A stretch of DNA of 64,000 nt from Bacteroides sp. (GTDB lineage: Bacteria > Bacteroidota > Bacteroidia > Bacteroidales > Muribaculaceae). The DNA is taken from assembly GCA_014802105.1 (NCBI GenBank), contig JAAVCX010000009.1, positions 38,967-102,966 on the forward strand. Reading direction: 5' to 3'. A model generated the notes under the pieces. The model was not told the origin of the DNA and searched no databases. It was given only the letters and a program-made list of their open reading frames with translations. This document shows, in pieces, positions 45,644 through 54,253 of the stretch (positions within the stretch are counted from its first letter, which is position 1; each line of letters opens with the position of its first letter). Made by a program: the position numbers and the translations under genes.

Positions 45644-46258
45644 TCAGTGCTTGAATATCTTTGCAAGACGGTTGCGCAGCCACATGAAGTAGGGGCGGCT
45701 CTTGGAGGGGCGCTCGAGTTTGGCCTTGGGATCGTAGAGCATGCCGGTACACAGACACATGCGACGGTTGTTGCGCTGGAGAATGTCATAGTTGACACAC
45801 CCCTTGCATCCGGCCCAGAACTCCTCGTCGTCGGTGAGCTCCGAGAATGTCACGGGTTTGTAGCCCATCTGGGAGTTGAGCTTCATCACCGGGAGCGAGG
45901 TGGTGATGGAAAAAATCTTGGCAAAGGGGAAGCGCAGACGTGCCAGTTCGAAAGTCTTGGCCTTGATACGTGCAGCCAGGCCCAATCGTCGGAACTCAGG
46001 ATCAACTATGAGGCCCGAAGTGGCCACATAATCACCATGTTCCCAGCTCTCGATATAGCTGAAACCTATCAGCCTGTCATCGCAGAGCGCTACAACGGCC
46101 TTACCGCCCTTGATCTTCTGGGCGATATACTCGGGCGAGCGTCGGGCTATTCCCGTGCCTCGCTGCAGTGCCGATTCGTAGATGAGGTTGACTATCTGCT
46201 CAGCATACTTGCAATGCTCTTCTTCAGCAAATATCACCTTGATCTGATCGTTGTTCAT
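45644..46258 (-). CDS. GNAT acyltransferase heading the arginine operon, candidate N-acylglutamate synthase
   Basis: A 204-residue GNAT protein. Motif A is VDPEFRRLGLAARIKAKTFE near residue 90, with the RRLGLA acyl-CoA loop. The C-terminal third carries the cysteine pattern C-x2-C-x13-C-x-C (CKGC, then CLC) near residue 150, possibly a metal site. It heads the arginine operon, and no other argA, argJ or ArgA-kinase-like gene is present, so it is the best candidate for the first step, acetylating or succinylating glutamate. That function is inference from position; the fold assignment is firm. Confidence 0.8.
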   Translation of the reverse strand: MNNDQIKVIFAEEEHCKYAEQIVNLIYESALQRGTGIARRSPEYIAQKIKGGKAVVALCDDRLIGFSYIESWEHGDYVATSGLIVDPEFRRLGLAARIKAKTFELARLRFPFAKIFSITTSLPVMKLNSQMGYKPVTFSELTDDEEFWAGCKGCVNYDILQRNNRRMCLCTGMLYDPKAKLERPSKSRPYFMWLRNRLAKIFKH

Positions 46259-46356
46259 CTGCCTGTTTTCAAAAAAATGTCGAGATCTCTCAGCCTTGAC
46301 TGTGCGAAAAGCCAGGTCGGCGAGTATCTCTTGGAAATTGGTTAAGTTTATTTTTT

Positions 46357-46387
46357 AGAAAATATTTTGCAAATATACATATTTTCT
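46357..46387 (-). promoter_or_regulatory. Arginine operon promoter with an overlapping operator-like palindrome
   Basis: AGAAAATAT and ATATTTTCT form a perfect 9-bp inverted repeat separated by 13 bp. Between and over its right arm, the minus strand reads TATATTTG (46370-46377), a full -7 match about 110 bp before the first gene. A repressor bound here would cover the promoter. The arms are AT-rich like ARG boxes, but I cannot identify the regulator. Confidence 0.5.
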
Positions 46388-46460
46388 GACAACTTTATGA
46401 TATTTCTGAAATTTTTCTGTCGTTTTACTTTTTGAAAACACTATTTAGAAACATTTTTGC

Positions 46461-46538
46461 CGTTGCAACCCAGAGTTGTCCCGGCGAGTCGCCGGATGCC
46501 ATTATCCGAAGAATGAGATATTAAAAATCCATGCAACG
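46461..46538. other. Potentially structured 78-bp segment of unknown role
   Basis: CGTTGCA and TGCAACG could close a 78-nt structure containing CCGGC-GAGTC-GCCGG and the overlapping alternative CGGAT-GCCATT-ATCCG. It lies between the diverging arginine operon and the two-gene cassette. It has no tRNA T-arm, no T run and no good ORF. It could be a small RNA, a regulatory site or a relic of an insertion. Confidence 0.25.
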
Positions 46539-46603
46539 CCTCAAAGAGTCACGACTTCAGTTCAAGCATCATCCCGTCGTAGATGTTAAATTTTTCAGTG
46601 TAA

Positions 46604-46635
46604 GTTGATTCAGTGAACGAAAATGACTAACTTTG
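46604..46635 (+). promoter_or_regulatory. Promoter of the two-gene cassette
   Basis: GTTG at 46604-46607, a 20-bp spacer, and TAACTTTG at 46628-46635 match the Bacteroidetes promoter layout. The leader would be about 25 nt. Confidence 0.6.
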
Positions 46636-46665
46636 CGTTGCCTAATTAAAGGCATTAAGAAACAG

Positions 46666-46827
46666 ATGAATATGAAACCCATAAAGAAACCATTTGCAAA
46701 GAGTGCGCAGAAGCCGCAATGTGTTTCTGTGAATAAATCGCGTTCTAATAAAATTCAGATTACTTTAGTTTCTGAAAAGGAACGTGATATATACCGTGTT
46801 CCCTCGTACGGATATATTTTGCCGTGA
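46666..46827 (+). CDS. Small basic protein, first gene of an unrecognised two-gene cassette
   Basis: A 53-residue protein. The first 30 residues are basic and low in hydrophobics (MNMKPIKKPFAKSAQKPQ), followed by a short ordered-looking part (ITLVSEKERDIYRVPSYGYI). There is no signal peptide or membrane segment. A good promoter lies just upstream. Its TGA overlaps the GTG of the next gene by 4 bp (GTGA), so the two are probably translated together. The base composition is clearly more AT-rich than the neighbours. I do not recognise the family. A small basic partner before a larger protein is the layout of many toxin-antitoxin or defence pairs, but nothing in the sequence proves that. Confidence 0.55.
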   Translation: MNMKPIKKPFAKSAQKPQCVSVNKSRSNKIQITLVSEKERDIYRVPSYGYILP

Positions 46828-47375
46828 GCGGATTTATAAGGCATTATAAAGCATCATTCATAATGCGGAGCAAGGACCCATCTACGCTTCGCATTATTGA
46901 TTTATGGGGATTCAAGTCTACAAAGAGTAATAAGCGTTATATTGTTGAGGTTGAGAAATTCTCAAGTCATTTTCTCGGACTAAAATTCTATTGGAAAGGA
47001 GTTGCTGAGAGTAAAGAGCGTTATTCGCTTTTAACTAATGATTATGAGCCTCGCACAATAGTAATGTCGTGTGTTCATATAATGTTGGAATATTTCAAAA
47101 AGGATGGTTGTGCCTCATTTGGATTTGTTGCTGCAAACGATATAATTCAATCAAACGAAACACCACATCCCAATAAGCGATTCCGTTTTTATCGCAGAAT
47201 GATGCTTTCTATTTTTGGCACAGAAACATTTGCACAAGGCTACGATATTAAAAATTCGATATACCTACTCATAAATAAACGGATGTTGCAAAAAGGCAGT
47301 GTATCTGTAAGTCAGATAGAGATTGAAATATCAAAGTTATACGAAGGTGAATATTCGTTAGTGTTAGAGCCGTAA
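46824..47375 (+). CDS. Unrecognised 183-residue protein, second gene of the cassette
   Basis: The frame starts with GTG overlapping the previous stop; an alternative ATG at 46863 would give a 170-residue form. Hydrophobic strands alternate with charged turns (RYIVEVEKFSSHFLGLKFYW), a central helix contains IVMSCVHIMLEYFKK, and FGFVAAND and RFRFYRRMMLSIFG follow. There is no signal peptide and there are no long membrane segments. I could not assign a family; the RFRFYRRM segment after an FGF strand faintly recalls small Bacteroidetes proteins found in toxin-like pairs. AT-rich coding and the position next to tRNA-Leu suggest horizontal acquisition. Confidence 0.6.
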   Translation: MSGFIRHYKASFIMRSKDPSTLRIIDLWGFKSTKSNKRYIVEVEKFSSHFLGLKFYWKGVAESKERYSLLTNDYEPRTIVMSCVHIMLEYFKKDGCASFGFVAANDIIQSNETPHPNKRFRFYRRMMLSIFGTETFAQGYDIKNSIYLLINKRMLQKGSVSVSQIEIEISKLYEGEYSLVLEP

Positions 47376-47450
47376 GGTTGATGGAATAGCCCTTTGCTTT
47401 TTCTTATAATGTGTTGAAAGTTGCTTATCTGGTGCTTATTGGCAAAATAA

Positions 47451-47484
47451 AAATAGCTGATAATCAAATGATTAACAGCTATTT
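47451..47484 (-). terminator. Terminator of tRNA-Leu
   Basis: AAATAGCTG and CAGCTATTT enclose a second stem (TAATC/GATTA) with an AAAT loop. On the minus strand the hairpin is followed by TTTATTTT, directly downstream of the tRNA 3' end. Confidence 0.75.
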
Positions 47485-47488
47485 AGGG

Positions 47489-47569
47489 TGCCCAAGACAG
47501 GACTCGAACCTGCACGTCTCTCAACACTCGCACCTGAAACGAGCGCGTCTACCATTCCGCCACTTGGGC
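47489..47569 (-). tRNA. tRNA-Leu (anticodon CAG)
   Basis: The minus strand folds as a class II tRNA: acceptor stem GCCCAAG/CTTGGGC, an AATGGTAGAC D-loop region, anticodon stem CTCGT/GCGAG with loop TTCAGGT (anticodon CAG), a variable arm TGTTGAGAGACGTG, and a T-arm with GTTCGAGTC. The discriminator is A; the CCA end is not encoded (ACCC follows). It reads CTG leucine codons. It has its own -7 element and terminator. Confidence 0.95.
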
Positions 47570-47580
47570 TATTTGCGTTG

Positions 47581-47612
47581 CAAAGGTAAGATGTTTATTT
47601 CAATTATGCAAG
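47581..47612 (-). promoter_or_regulatory. Promoter of tRNA-Leu
   Basis: The minus strand reads CTTG (47609-47612), a 20-bp spacer and TACCTTTG (47581-47588). Initiation would fall a few bases before the mature 5' end at 47569. Confidence 0.6.
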
Positions 47613-47756
47613 TATTATAGGCGGTTTTTCTTTAGGTTTAATAGTAAATCCGTATAGATCAATATTTTGGCGGGCTTTTGGAGCCGTTTTATATTAGGAG
47701 GTTGTTATTAAACATTCTCTTAAGGACTATTTGGCCGATATGACTGAAACATTTAT

Positions 47757-47832
47757 GGACATGGCGCGCCACGCTTGATGTGCAATTGCCAGATTTTCAG
47801 TACTGACATTGCTGACGTGGTGCGCCATGTCC
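47757..47832. repeat. Long palindrome downstream of ftsH, related to the one at 32312-32387
   Basis: Arms GGACATGGCGCGCCACG and CGTGGTGCGCCATGTCC form a 17-bp stem with one G-T pair around a 42-bp loop. The loop shares TTGCC, GATTTTCAG and CTGA, in the same order, with the palindrome at 32312-32387. It may be the ftsH terminator and a member of a dispersed palindromic family. The remaining bases at about 47620-47750 show no gene. Confidence 0.5.
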
Positions 47833-47868
47833 TTGCTTTGATGTTACGAAGTATAACTTTTTGATTTA

Positions 47869-50007
47869 TTATGCGCCTTTGTAGGGGGGAGGAACGGGTG
47901 TGCTGTCGTCGGGAGCATTTTTGCTTTCTGTCCCGGGAGTGGTTTCAGACTCTTTTTTGTCGTCGGCCCGGGTGACTTCGGTGTAATCGGTAAACTCGCT
48001 GCTCTCGGTGGTGGTGTCGCTGCCCGACTGATCTGTTGAGTCCTGGGCTTTTTTCTGACGTTCGGCATCACGCTGAGCCTGGAGTCTCATGATCTCCTCG
48101 GTGCGTGAAGCCCAGGGGCGTTCGCCGAATATCTCGCGCAGGTCGTCGGAATACATCACTTCTTTCTTGAGGAGAGTCTCAGAGAGGCGACGGTGGCCCT
48201 CGAGATGTTCAGTGATGATTGCTTTGGCGCGCTCATACTGCTCGTTGATAATGCGCGAGACTTCCTGGTCGATCTCCTTGGCTCGTTCACCGCCATAGGG
48301 CTTGGAGAAACCGTAGCTCTGACCGGTGGAGTCGTAGTAGCAGACATTGGGTATCTTCTCGCTCATGCCGTAATATACTACGATGGCGTAGGCCATCTTG
48401 GTCACTTTCTCGAGGTCGTTGAGGGCACCGGTAGAGACCTCGCCAAGGGCGATCTCCTCGGCGGCACGGCCACCCAGAGTCATGCACATCTGGTCGAGCA
48501 GGGCTTGCAGGGGAGTGATCTGCCGCTCTTCGGGCATATACCATGCGGCACCGAGGGCTTGCCCGCGGGGCACGATAGAGACTTTGACCATCTCAGAGGA
48601 GTATTTCAGGAACCAGGAGACGGTGGCATGGCCGGCCTCGTGGATGGAGATAGCACGCTTTTCCTCATCGGTGATCACTTTGGAGGAGTGTTCCAGACCA
48701 CCGATGATACGGTCGATCGCGGCCATGAAACTGTCGCGGTCGACAGTGGTCTTATTGTTGCGTGCAGCTATCAGAGCGGCCTCATTGCACACGTTGGCTA
48801 TGTCGGCTCCAGAAAATCCGGCTGTCTGGCGAGCCATGACCTCGACGTCGACCGAGTCGTCTTTTCTAATGTTGCGCAGGTGGACGTTGAAGATCTCGAT
48901 GCGGTCTTTGAGCTCGGGCAGATCGACGTTGATCTGACGGTCGAAGCGACCGGCTCGCAGCAGGGCTTTGTCGAGGATGTCGGCGCGGTTGGTAGCGGCC
49001 AGGATGATCACACCGCTGTTGGTGCCGAAGCCGTCCATCTCGGTGAGCAGTTGGTTGAGGGTGTTTTCGCGCTCGTCATTGGCTCCCATATTGGGATTTT
49101 TGCCACGGGCACGGCCTACGGCATCGATCTCGTCGATAAACACAATGCAGGGGGCTTTCTCTTTGGCCTGTCGGAAAAGGTCGCGCACACGCGAGGCACC
49201 GACGCCTACAAACATCTCTACAAAGTCTGATCCCGACATGGAGAAGAAAGGCACGTTGGCCTCGCCGGCCACGGCCTTGGCGAGAAGGGTCTTACCTGTA
49301 CCGGGAGGGCCCACAAGGAGAGCGCCTTTGGGTATCTTGGCACCCAGATCGGTGTAACGCTGGGGATTACGCAGAAACTCCACGATCTCGCGTATCTCGG
49401 TCTTGGGCTCAGTGAGACCGGCCACATCCTTGAAAGTGACGTTGGTAGCCTCACCTTTTTCGAAGACTTTTGCTTTGGATTTGCCGACGTTGAAGACTCC
49501 GCCCGGGCCACCACTGCCGCCTGCCGATCCCGACATGCGTTTCATCATGAACACCCAGAAGAGTACAAGCAGCAGTATGGGGCCGAAAGTCCAGATTATG
49601 CCCGAGTAGTCGGATGCTTTCTCGTAATTGACTTCACCCTTGAAGACCCCCTCGGCGCGCCATGCGTCGATCTGGTCTTTCATTTTGTCGGCCGAAGGGA
49701 TGTCGGTCGAGATGTAGAGGCGAGATGTTTTGGCGGGATCGATCTTGCGGTCTTTGAGTATCACTCGAGCCAGCGAATCGCCTACGACAGCCTCGGCACG
49801 GTTGGTGTTGGTGTAGACGGTGATCTTCTCGACATCTCCCGTGCCTACATACTCCTCGAATTTCGAGTAGCTGACATCCTGGGTCGAGGTGGTGTCATCG
49901 AGCCACAGCATGCCCAGCAGGAAGGCTATGATGATGGCATAGACCCAGTAGATGCTGAGCCCGAAGTAATTTTTAGATTTATTGTTGTTGGGGGATTTTG
50001 CTGACAT
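47869..50007 (-). CDS. ftsH: ATP-dependent zinc metalloprotease FtsH
   Basis: A 712-residue inner-membrane AAA+ protease. A first membrane segment ([17 protein letters not shown]) precedes a periplasmic domain and a second membrane segment ([19 protein letters not shown]). The ATPase has [19 protein letters not shown] near residue 230, [15 protein letters not shown] and the second region of homology. The zinc site is HEAGH near residue 456. The C-terminal ~70 residues form a charged, serine- and threonine-rich tail ending PPPYKGA. It degrades misfolded and regulatory membrane proteins. It follows rsfS by 66 bp with no separate promoter seen. Confidence 0.97.
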   Translation of the reverse strand: MSAKSPNNNKSKNYFGLSIYWVYAIIIAFLLGMLWLDDTTSTQDVSYSKFEEYVGTGDVEKITVYTNTNRAEAVVGDSLARVILKDRKIDPAKTSRLYISTDIPSADKMKDQIDAWRAEGVFKGEVNYEKASDYSGIIWTFGPILLLVLFWVFMMKRMSGSAGGSGGPGGVFNVGKSKAKVFEKGEATNVTFKDVAGLTEPKTEIREIVEFLRNPQRYTDLGAKIPKGALLVGPPGTGKTLLAKAVAGEANVPFFSMSGSDFVEMFVGVGASRVRDLFRQAKEKAPCIVFIDEIDAVGRARGKNPNMGANDERENTLNQLLTEMDGFGTNSGVIILAATNRADILDKALLRAGRFDRQINVDLPELKDRIEIFNVHLRNIRKDDSVDVEVMARQTAGFSGADIANVCNEAALIAARNNKTTVDRDSFMAAIDRIIGGLEHSSKVITDEEKRAISIHEAGHATVSWFLKYSSEMVKVSIVPRGQALGAAWYMPEERQITPLQALLDQMCMTLGGRAAEEIALGEVSTGALNDLEKVTKMAYAIVVYYGMSEKIPNVCYYDSTGQSYGFSKPYGGERAKEIDQEVSRIINEQYERAKAIITEHLEGHRRLSETLLKKEVMYSDDLREIFGERPWASRTEEIMRLQAQRDAERQKKAQDSTDQSGSDTTTESSEFTDYTEVTRADDKKESETTPGTESKNAPDDSTPVPPPYKGA

Positions 50008-50073
50008 CGGTAGTCGTTGTGAGAGGAATATGTGGTGTAGAGTTGGTTGTTATTGCCGGCTGTCGACAGGACT

Positions 50074-50436
50074 TCAGTCCAGATCGGGTACCTGAGTGAT
50101 CACTGCGTCGCTCCAGAGTCCCTCCAGATCATAGAGGCGGCGGGTCTCGGGGAGGAAGACGTGGACCAGAGTGTCGTCATAGTCGATCACTATCCATTGG
50201 GAATTGGTGTATCCGTCGTAGTTGTAGGGCTTGACGTGGACTTTGTCAAAGAGTGATTCCCTGACACTGTCGGCCACGGCTGCCACATGCTGGGACGAGG
50301 TGCCTTCACAGATGACGAAGCGCGAGGCTGCGGCGCTCTCGATGGAGCTGAGGTCTACGATGGTGATATTCTTGCCTTTTCGGTCCTGAATTCCCTCGAT
50401 GATGAGAGGCAGGAGGTCGGTAACGGTTTCAGTCAT
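50074..50436 (-). CDS. rsfS: Ribosomal silencing factor RsfS (Iojap family)
   Basis: A 120-residue protein. GIQDRKGKNITIVDLSSIES, RFVICEGTSSQHVAAVADSV and WIVIDYDDTLVHVFLPETRR are the Iojap domain signatures. It binds ribosomal protein L14 and blocks joining of ribosomal subunits during starvation. It is the first gene of an rsfS-ftsH unit that is common in Bacteroidetes. Confidence 0.95.
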   Translation of the reverse strand: MTETVTDLLPLIIEGIQDRKGKNITIVDLSSIESAAASRFVICEGTSSQHVAAVADSVRESLFDKVHVKPYNYDGYTNSQWIVIDYDDTLVHVFLPETRRLYDLEGLWSDAVITQVPDLD

Positions 50437-50477
50437 GAATTTCTAAAATGGGAGATGGTTGCGGAATATATCCGATA

Positions 50478-50485
50478 CAAAAGTA
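50478..50485 (-). promoter_or_regulatory. -7 element of rsfS-ftsH
   Basis: The minus strand reads TACTTTTG, a TAnnTTTG match, 41 bp before the rsfS ATG. Confidence 0.45.
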
Positions 50486-50574
50486 AGCATTATGTGTCAA
50501 TCGGCGAAGCGAGGAGCGGCCTTTTTGCTCCCGTTCAACCTTATTAACACTCGGGGGAGTAGAAAGGTTGAGGC

Positions 50575-51228
50575 TCAGCCGATCTCTACCGAGGTGCCGT
50601 CGATGGCACCGAGCCTACCGGCTATCTCATCTTTCAGATCGAGCGGCAGGCTCAGGGTGATGGCACATGTGTTGTCAAAATCCTGTGACGAGATCCTGAC
50701 GTTGTCGTCGGCCGGATAGCTCTTGATCAGACGCATCACATCGTTCATGGACATATAGGGGAATGTCAGCGACAGGGAGGAGAGTTCGCGGCCTTCGACG
50801 ATGCCGGCATCGTCGAGAGCTTCTCGGGCGGCTTGCCGGTAGGCGGCTATCAGGCCGGGGGTGCCGAGCTTGATGCCGCCGAAATATCTCACTACTATGA
50901 CCACGACGTTGGTGAGCCCCAGGGAGTTGATCTGTCCCAGAATCGGTTTTCCGGCTGTGCCAGAGGGCTCGCCATTGTCGCTGGAGAGATAGGTGAGGCG
51001 GTCGGCACCGATCATATAGGCCCAGCAGACGTGGCGCGCGTCGTGATACTCGTTGGTGTAGAGCGCTATATACTCTTTGGCCTCCTCGGCCGAGGCGACC
51101 GGGAGGGCAAAGGACAGGAAGCGGCTCATCTTTTCGCGGACTATGGCCTGACCCTGACGTGGTATGGTGAAAAAGCGTGCCAGTGTGACGGGATCAGATA
51201 ATGAGCATCGAGTCGCCGTAGACGCCAA
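50575..51228 (-). CDS. YigZ/IMPACT family protein
   Basis: A 217-residue protein. The IMPACT N-terminal domain shows [42 protein letters not shown] and [20 protein letters not shown]; the last two are the family signature. A C-terminal DUF1949-like domain follows. Its role is unclear, possibly linked to translation. The ATG at 51228 overlaps the queA end by 35 bp; no closer ATG, GTG or TTG gives a full N-terminus, so I accept the overlap. It is the last gene of the ftsX-uppP-truB-queA series. Confidence 0.88.
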   Translation of the reverse strand: MASTATRCSLSDPVTLARFFTIPRQGQAIVREKMSRFLSFALPVASAEEAKEYIALYTNEYHDARHVCWAYMIGADRLTYLSSDNGEPSGTAGKPILGQINSLGLTNVVVIVVRYFGGIKLGTPGLIAAYRQAAREALDDAGIVEGRELSSLSLTFPYMSMNDVMRLIKSYPADDNVRISSQDFDNTCAITLSLPLDLKDEIAGRLGAIDGTSVEIG

Positions 51229-52243
51229 ACTTATATCCCTCCTTGACAGCCTTGCGGTAGGCTTCCATTACGAGGTCATATCCGCCGAAGGCTGCTACCA
51301 TCATGAGCATGGTAGAGTAGGGGAGGTGGAAGTTGGAGATAAGTGCGTCGGTGACGGTGAAATCGTAGGGGGGGAAGATGAATTTATTGGTCCAACCTGT
51401 GTAGGTCTTCATGTGTCCACCCATGCTGACGGCGCTGGCTATGCCGCGGAGCACCTGTGTGCCTACGGCGCAGACTCTGTGGCCGGCGTCCTTGGTGGCG
51501 TTGACCTTATCGACGAGTTCCTGGTCGGCTACCATTTCCTCGGAGTCCATGCGGTGTTTGGTGAGGTCTTCGACATCGATCTCCCGATAGTTGCCCAGGC
51601 CGCTGTGGATGGTTATGAAAGCCTGACCTACACCCTTGATTTCAAGGCGCTTGAGGATTTCGCGTGAGAAGTGCAGACCGGCACCTGAGGCTACTACTGC
51701 ACCCTCGTGGCGCGCATAGATAGTCTGGTAGCGCTCCGAGTCTTCGGGGGTCGACTCACGCTTGATGTAGGCGGGCAGAGGGGTGGAGCCCAGGCGATAG
51801 AGCTCGTTTTTGAACTCGTCGTGAGGGCCATCGTAGAGGAACCGGAGAGTGCGACCGCGCGAGGTGGTGTTGTCGATCACCTCGGCCACCATCGAGTCGT
51901 CGTCGCCAAAGTAGAGCTTGTTGCCGATGCGTATCTTGCGGGCGGGTTCGACCAGAACGTCCCAAAGCTTGTTTTCCTCGCTGAGTTCGCGCAGCAGGAA
52001 CACTTCGATGCGGGCGCCGGTCTTCTCCTTGTTGCCATAGAGGAGAGCGGGAAATACCTTGGAGTCGTTGTAGACCATGAGGTCACCGTCGTCGAAGTAA
52101 TTGATTATCTCCCTGAACTCGTGATTTTCTATACTGCCGTCCTTGCGGTTAACCACCATCAGGCGAGCGTCGTCGCGCTCCTCCGAGGGGGACTGTGCTA
52201 TCAGCTCTTCGGGCAGGCGGTATTTGAATTGTGAAAGTTTCAT
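51194..52243 (-). CDS. queA: S-adenosylmethionine:tRNA ribosyltransferase-isomerase
   Basis: A 349-residue enzyme that attaches an epoxycyclopentane ring from SAM to preQ1 in tRNA, a step of queuosine synthesis. [20 protein letters not shown] is the standard start. [32 protein letters not shown], and [11 protein letters not shown] plus [12 protein letters not shown] in the centre are all conserved. The C-terminal [20 protein letters not shown] and [12 protein letters not shown] complete it. It is in the expected Bacteroidetes neighbourhood, downstream of truB. Confidence 0.96.
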   Translation of the reverse strand: MKLSQFKYRLPEELIAQSPSEERDDARLMVVNRKDGSIENHEFREIINYFDDGDLMVYNDSKVFPALLYGNKEKTGARIEVFLLRELSEENKLWDVLVEPARKIRIGNKLYFGDDDSMVAEVIDNTTSRGRTLRFLYDGPHDEFKNELYRLGSTPLPAYIKRESTPEDSERYQTIYARHEGAVVASGAGLHFSREILKRLEIKGVGQAFITIHSGLGNYREIDVEDLTKHRMDSEEMVADQELVDKVNATKDAGHRVCAVGTQVLRGIASAVSMGGHMKTYTGWTNKFIFPPYDFTVTDALISNFHLPYSTMLMMVAAFGGYDLVMEAYRKAVKEGYKFGVYGDSMLII

Positions 52244-52298
52244 CCTCTTTTATTTCTGTGAAAATTTATTAGCTGTTGAAGTTGTGAAGCCGTGACGC

Positions 52299-53024
52299 TC
52301 AGCGGGCCGGCTCTTTGTCCTCGGGCATCACCACATCGGTGGTGCGTATGAGTTCGACGGCTTGCTCTACGCTGAGACAGTCGTCGATAGAGACATTGCC
52401 CACGCGGGTGCGTCGCAGGGCCGTGAGATGGCCTCCGCTCTCCAGGGCCTCACCAATGTCGCGGGCCAGGGCGCGTATATAGGTGCCTTTGCTACACACG
52501 ATGCGCAGTTTCAGAGAGCTCTCCCCGGGGTTCCAGTCGAGCACTTCGATTTCGTCGATCACGAGCACTTTGGGTTTCAGTTCTACTTCACGTCCTTTGC
52601 GGGCCATGTTGTAGGCTCTGTGGCCGTCGACCTTGCAGGCCGAGAAGGCGGGGGGCACCTGTTCGATGCGTCCGGTGAAGCGGGGGATCACACTGTCGAT
52701 GAGCTCACGTGTGATATGGGCTGTCGGATATGTGGCGTCGATCTCGGTCTCGAGGTCGTAGCTCGGAGTGGTGGCTCCGAGACGGATGGTCGCGATATAC
52801 TCTTTCACTCCGGCCTGAAGCTGCTCGATGAGTTTGGTGGAGCGACCGGTCACCACGATCATCACGCCTGTGGCCAGAGGATCGAGAGTGCCGGCATGGC
52901 CTACCTTCATCTTCTTGAGATGCAAGCGATGGAGCAGAGCTCCGCGCAGACGTTTCACTACATCAAATGAAGTCCACTCCAGCGGTTTGTCGATATATAG
53001 GGTTTCTCCGTCGATAAAATCCAT
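52299..53024 (-). CDS. truB: tRNA pseudouridine-55 synthase
   Basis: A 241-residue pseudouridine synthase acting on U55 of tRNAs. GETLYIDKPLEWTSFDVVKR and VGHAGTLDPLATGVMIV contain the N-terminal signature and the catalytic aspartate (near residue 44). RIVCSKGTYIRALARDIGE is the second motif. The C-terminal PUA-like region is very short, as usual in this phylum. It lies between uppP (23 bp) and queA. Confidence 0.96.
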   Translation of the reverse strand: MDFIDGETLYIDKPLEWTSFDVVKRLRGALLHRLHLKKMKVGHAGTLDPLATGVMIVVTGRSTKLIEQLQAGVKEYIATIRLGATTPSYDLETEIDATYPTAHITRELIDSVIPRFTGRIEQVPPAFSACKVDGHRAYNMARKGREVELKPKVLVIDEIEVLDWNPGESSLKLRIVCSKGTYIRALARDIGEALESGGHLTALRRTRVGNVSIDDCLSVEQAVELIRTTDVVMPEDKEPAR

Positions 53025-53047
53025 TTCTTTTCAGGGGGTTGTCTTGA

Positions 53048-53893
53048 TTACCAAACGATGCAGAGCACTCCGACCGCCAGGCAGTAGAGAGCAAACCATA
53101 TCAGGCCCCCTCTCTTGACCAGCTCGATCATCCACCGGCAAGCCAGACATCCTACCAGAAAAGCGGCAAGGAAGCCTACGGCAAGGGGCAGGAAACCTAT
53201 TGCCTGGCCCGAACCTTCTCCGCCGATCATGTCTTTGATGTCGAGCAACGCTTCGCCGAGGATAGGGATGATAACCATGAAAAACGAGAACTGGGCGATC
53301 TTGTCGCGTCGGTCGCCGAGCAGCAGACCTGTGGCGATAGTGGAGCCTGAGCGGCTGAGGCCCGGCAACACGGCTACGGCTTGGGCACATCCGATGATAA
53401 AGGCATCGGCCCAGGTGATGTCGTGGGCCTTGAAGCGATGGCGGGTGTCGATGCCCTTGATGTTATAGCCGGCTTCACGGGCGGGATTGCGGAAGAAATA
53501 GGCGAAAGTCAGCAGTGAGGCCGTGACGAGCAGGCAGATGCCTACCGTGGTGAGATTGCCTCCGAAGAAGCTCTCGACAAAATCCTTGAAGCAGAGACCG
53601 ACGATGGCTATGGGGATACATGAGAGGAGGATCTTGAGCACATAGTAGAAATTGGCATCTCTCTTGAAAGTGAAGAACGAGCGGCACAGAGGCACAAATT
53701 CTTTCCAGAGAATAACGATGGTGCTTAACACTGTCGCCACATGGAGGGTGATGTCAAACTCCAGGGCGTCTTCGCCCGAGAGCTGCAGCCCGAGAATGTC
53801 GCGGAAGATCTCCAGATGTCCGCTGCTGCTGATGGGCAGATATTCGGCCAGACCCTGCACGATGCCGAGTATCAGAGCGTCGAGCCAGCTCAT
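53048..53893 (-). CDS. uppP: Undecaprenyl-diphosphatase
   Basis: A 281-residue inner-membrane enzyme (BacA family) with about eight membrane segments. GIVQGLAEYLPISSSGHLEI near residue 10 and VLPGLSRSGSTIATGLLLG near residue 175 are the two active-site motifs. It recycles the lipid carrier undecaprenyl phosphate for cell wall and surface polymers, and gives bacitracin resistance in other bacteria. Its ATG overlaps the DUF3098 stop by 4 bp (ATGA). Confidence 0.96.
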   Translation of the reverse strand: MSWLDALILGIVQGLAEYLPISSSGHLEIFRDILGLQLSGEDALEFDITLHVATVLSTIVILWKEFVPLCRSFFTFKRDANFYYVLKILLSCIPIAIVGLCFKDFVESFFGGNLTTVGICLLVTASLLTFAYFFRNPAREAGYNIKGIDTRHRFKAHDITWADAFIIGCAQAVAVLPGLSRSGSTIATGLLLGDRRDKIAQFSFFMVIIPILGEALLDIKDMIGGEGSGQAIGFLPLAVGFLAAFLVGCLACRWMIELVKRGGLIWFALYCLAVGVLCIVW

Positions 53894-54189
53894 TTCTCTT
53901 TGTTTTTAGTGAACATGATAGCCACGCCCATGAAGATAAATCCAAGGAAAGCGATGGTGGGCCCCACTACAATGCGGCGCGACGAAAAAATATCGGCATT
54001 GAAGTTGCCCCAGTCGCTCGAGCCTCCAAGCATGAGCAGAAAACCGACTACGATCATCACTCCTGCTATGGCCATAAGGCGGAAGTTGACCGGGAGCAGA
54101 GGCATGGTCTCGCGGCTCTCTTTCAGGAGCACGTCCTTATCGTTTCGGTTATCGCGGCGCCGCGTGGCACCTGAATAGTTATTTGACAT
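53890..54189 (-). CDS. DUF3098 small membrane protein
   Basis: A 99-residue protein. A charged N-terminal part leads to MPLLPVNFRLMAIAGVMIVV, a first membrane segment, and IVVGPTIAFLGFIFMGVAIM, a second. The SSDWGNFNADIFSSRRIVVG loop between them is the DUF3098 signature. Function unknown; the family is tied to ftsX and uppP in Bacteroidetes, which hints at a role in envelope or division. I chose the ATG at 54189 (MSNNYSG) because an earlier in-frame ATG adds residues not like the family. Confidence 0.9.
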   Translation of the reverse strand: MSNNYSGATRRRDNRNDKDVLLKESRETMPLLPVNFRLMAIAGVMIVVGFLLMLGGSSDWGNFNADIFSSRRIVVGPTIAFLGFIFMGVAIMFTKNKEK

Positions 54190-54253
54190 ATCTTGATGTT
54201 GGTGTTTTTTTATCCTTTGTGTCGGGAGGAGAGTCATGGAGAGTTGTCAGGCG

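Noticed and set aside
46461..46538. A degenerate tRNA
   Set aside because: The 7-bp closing stem and length suggested it, but there is no T-arm GTTC, no anticodon stem and no discriminator context.
47411..47620. A 69-codon frame over the tRNA
   Set aside because: It runs through the antisense of tRNA-Leu and its terminator, so it is not a plausible gene.
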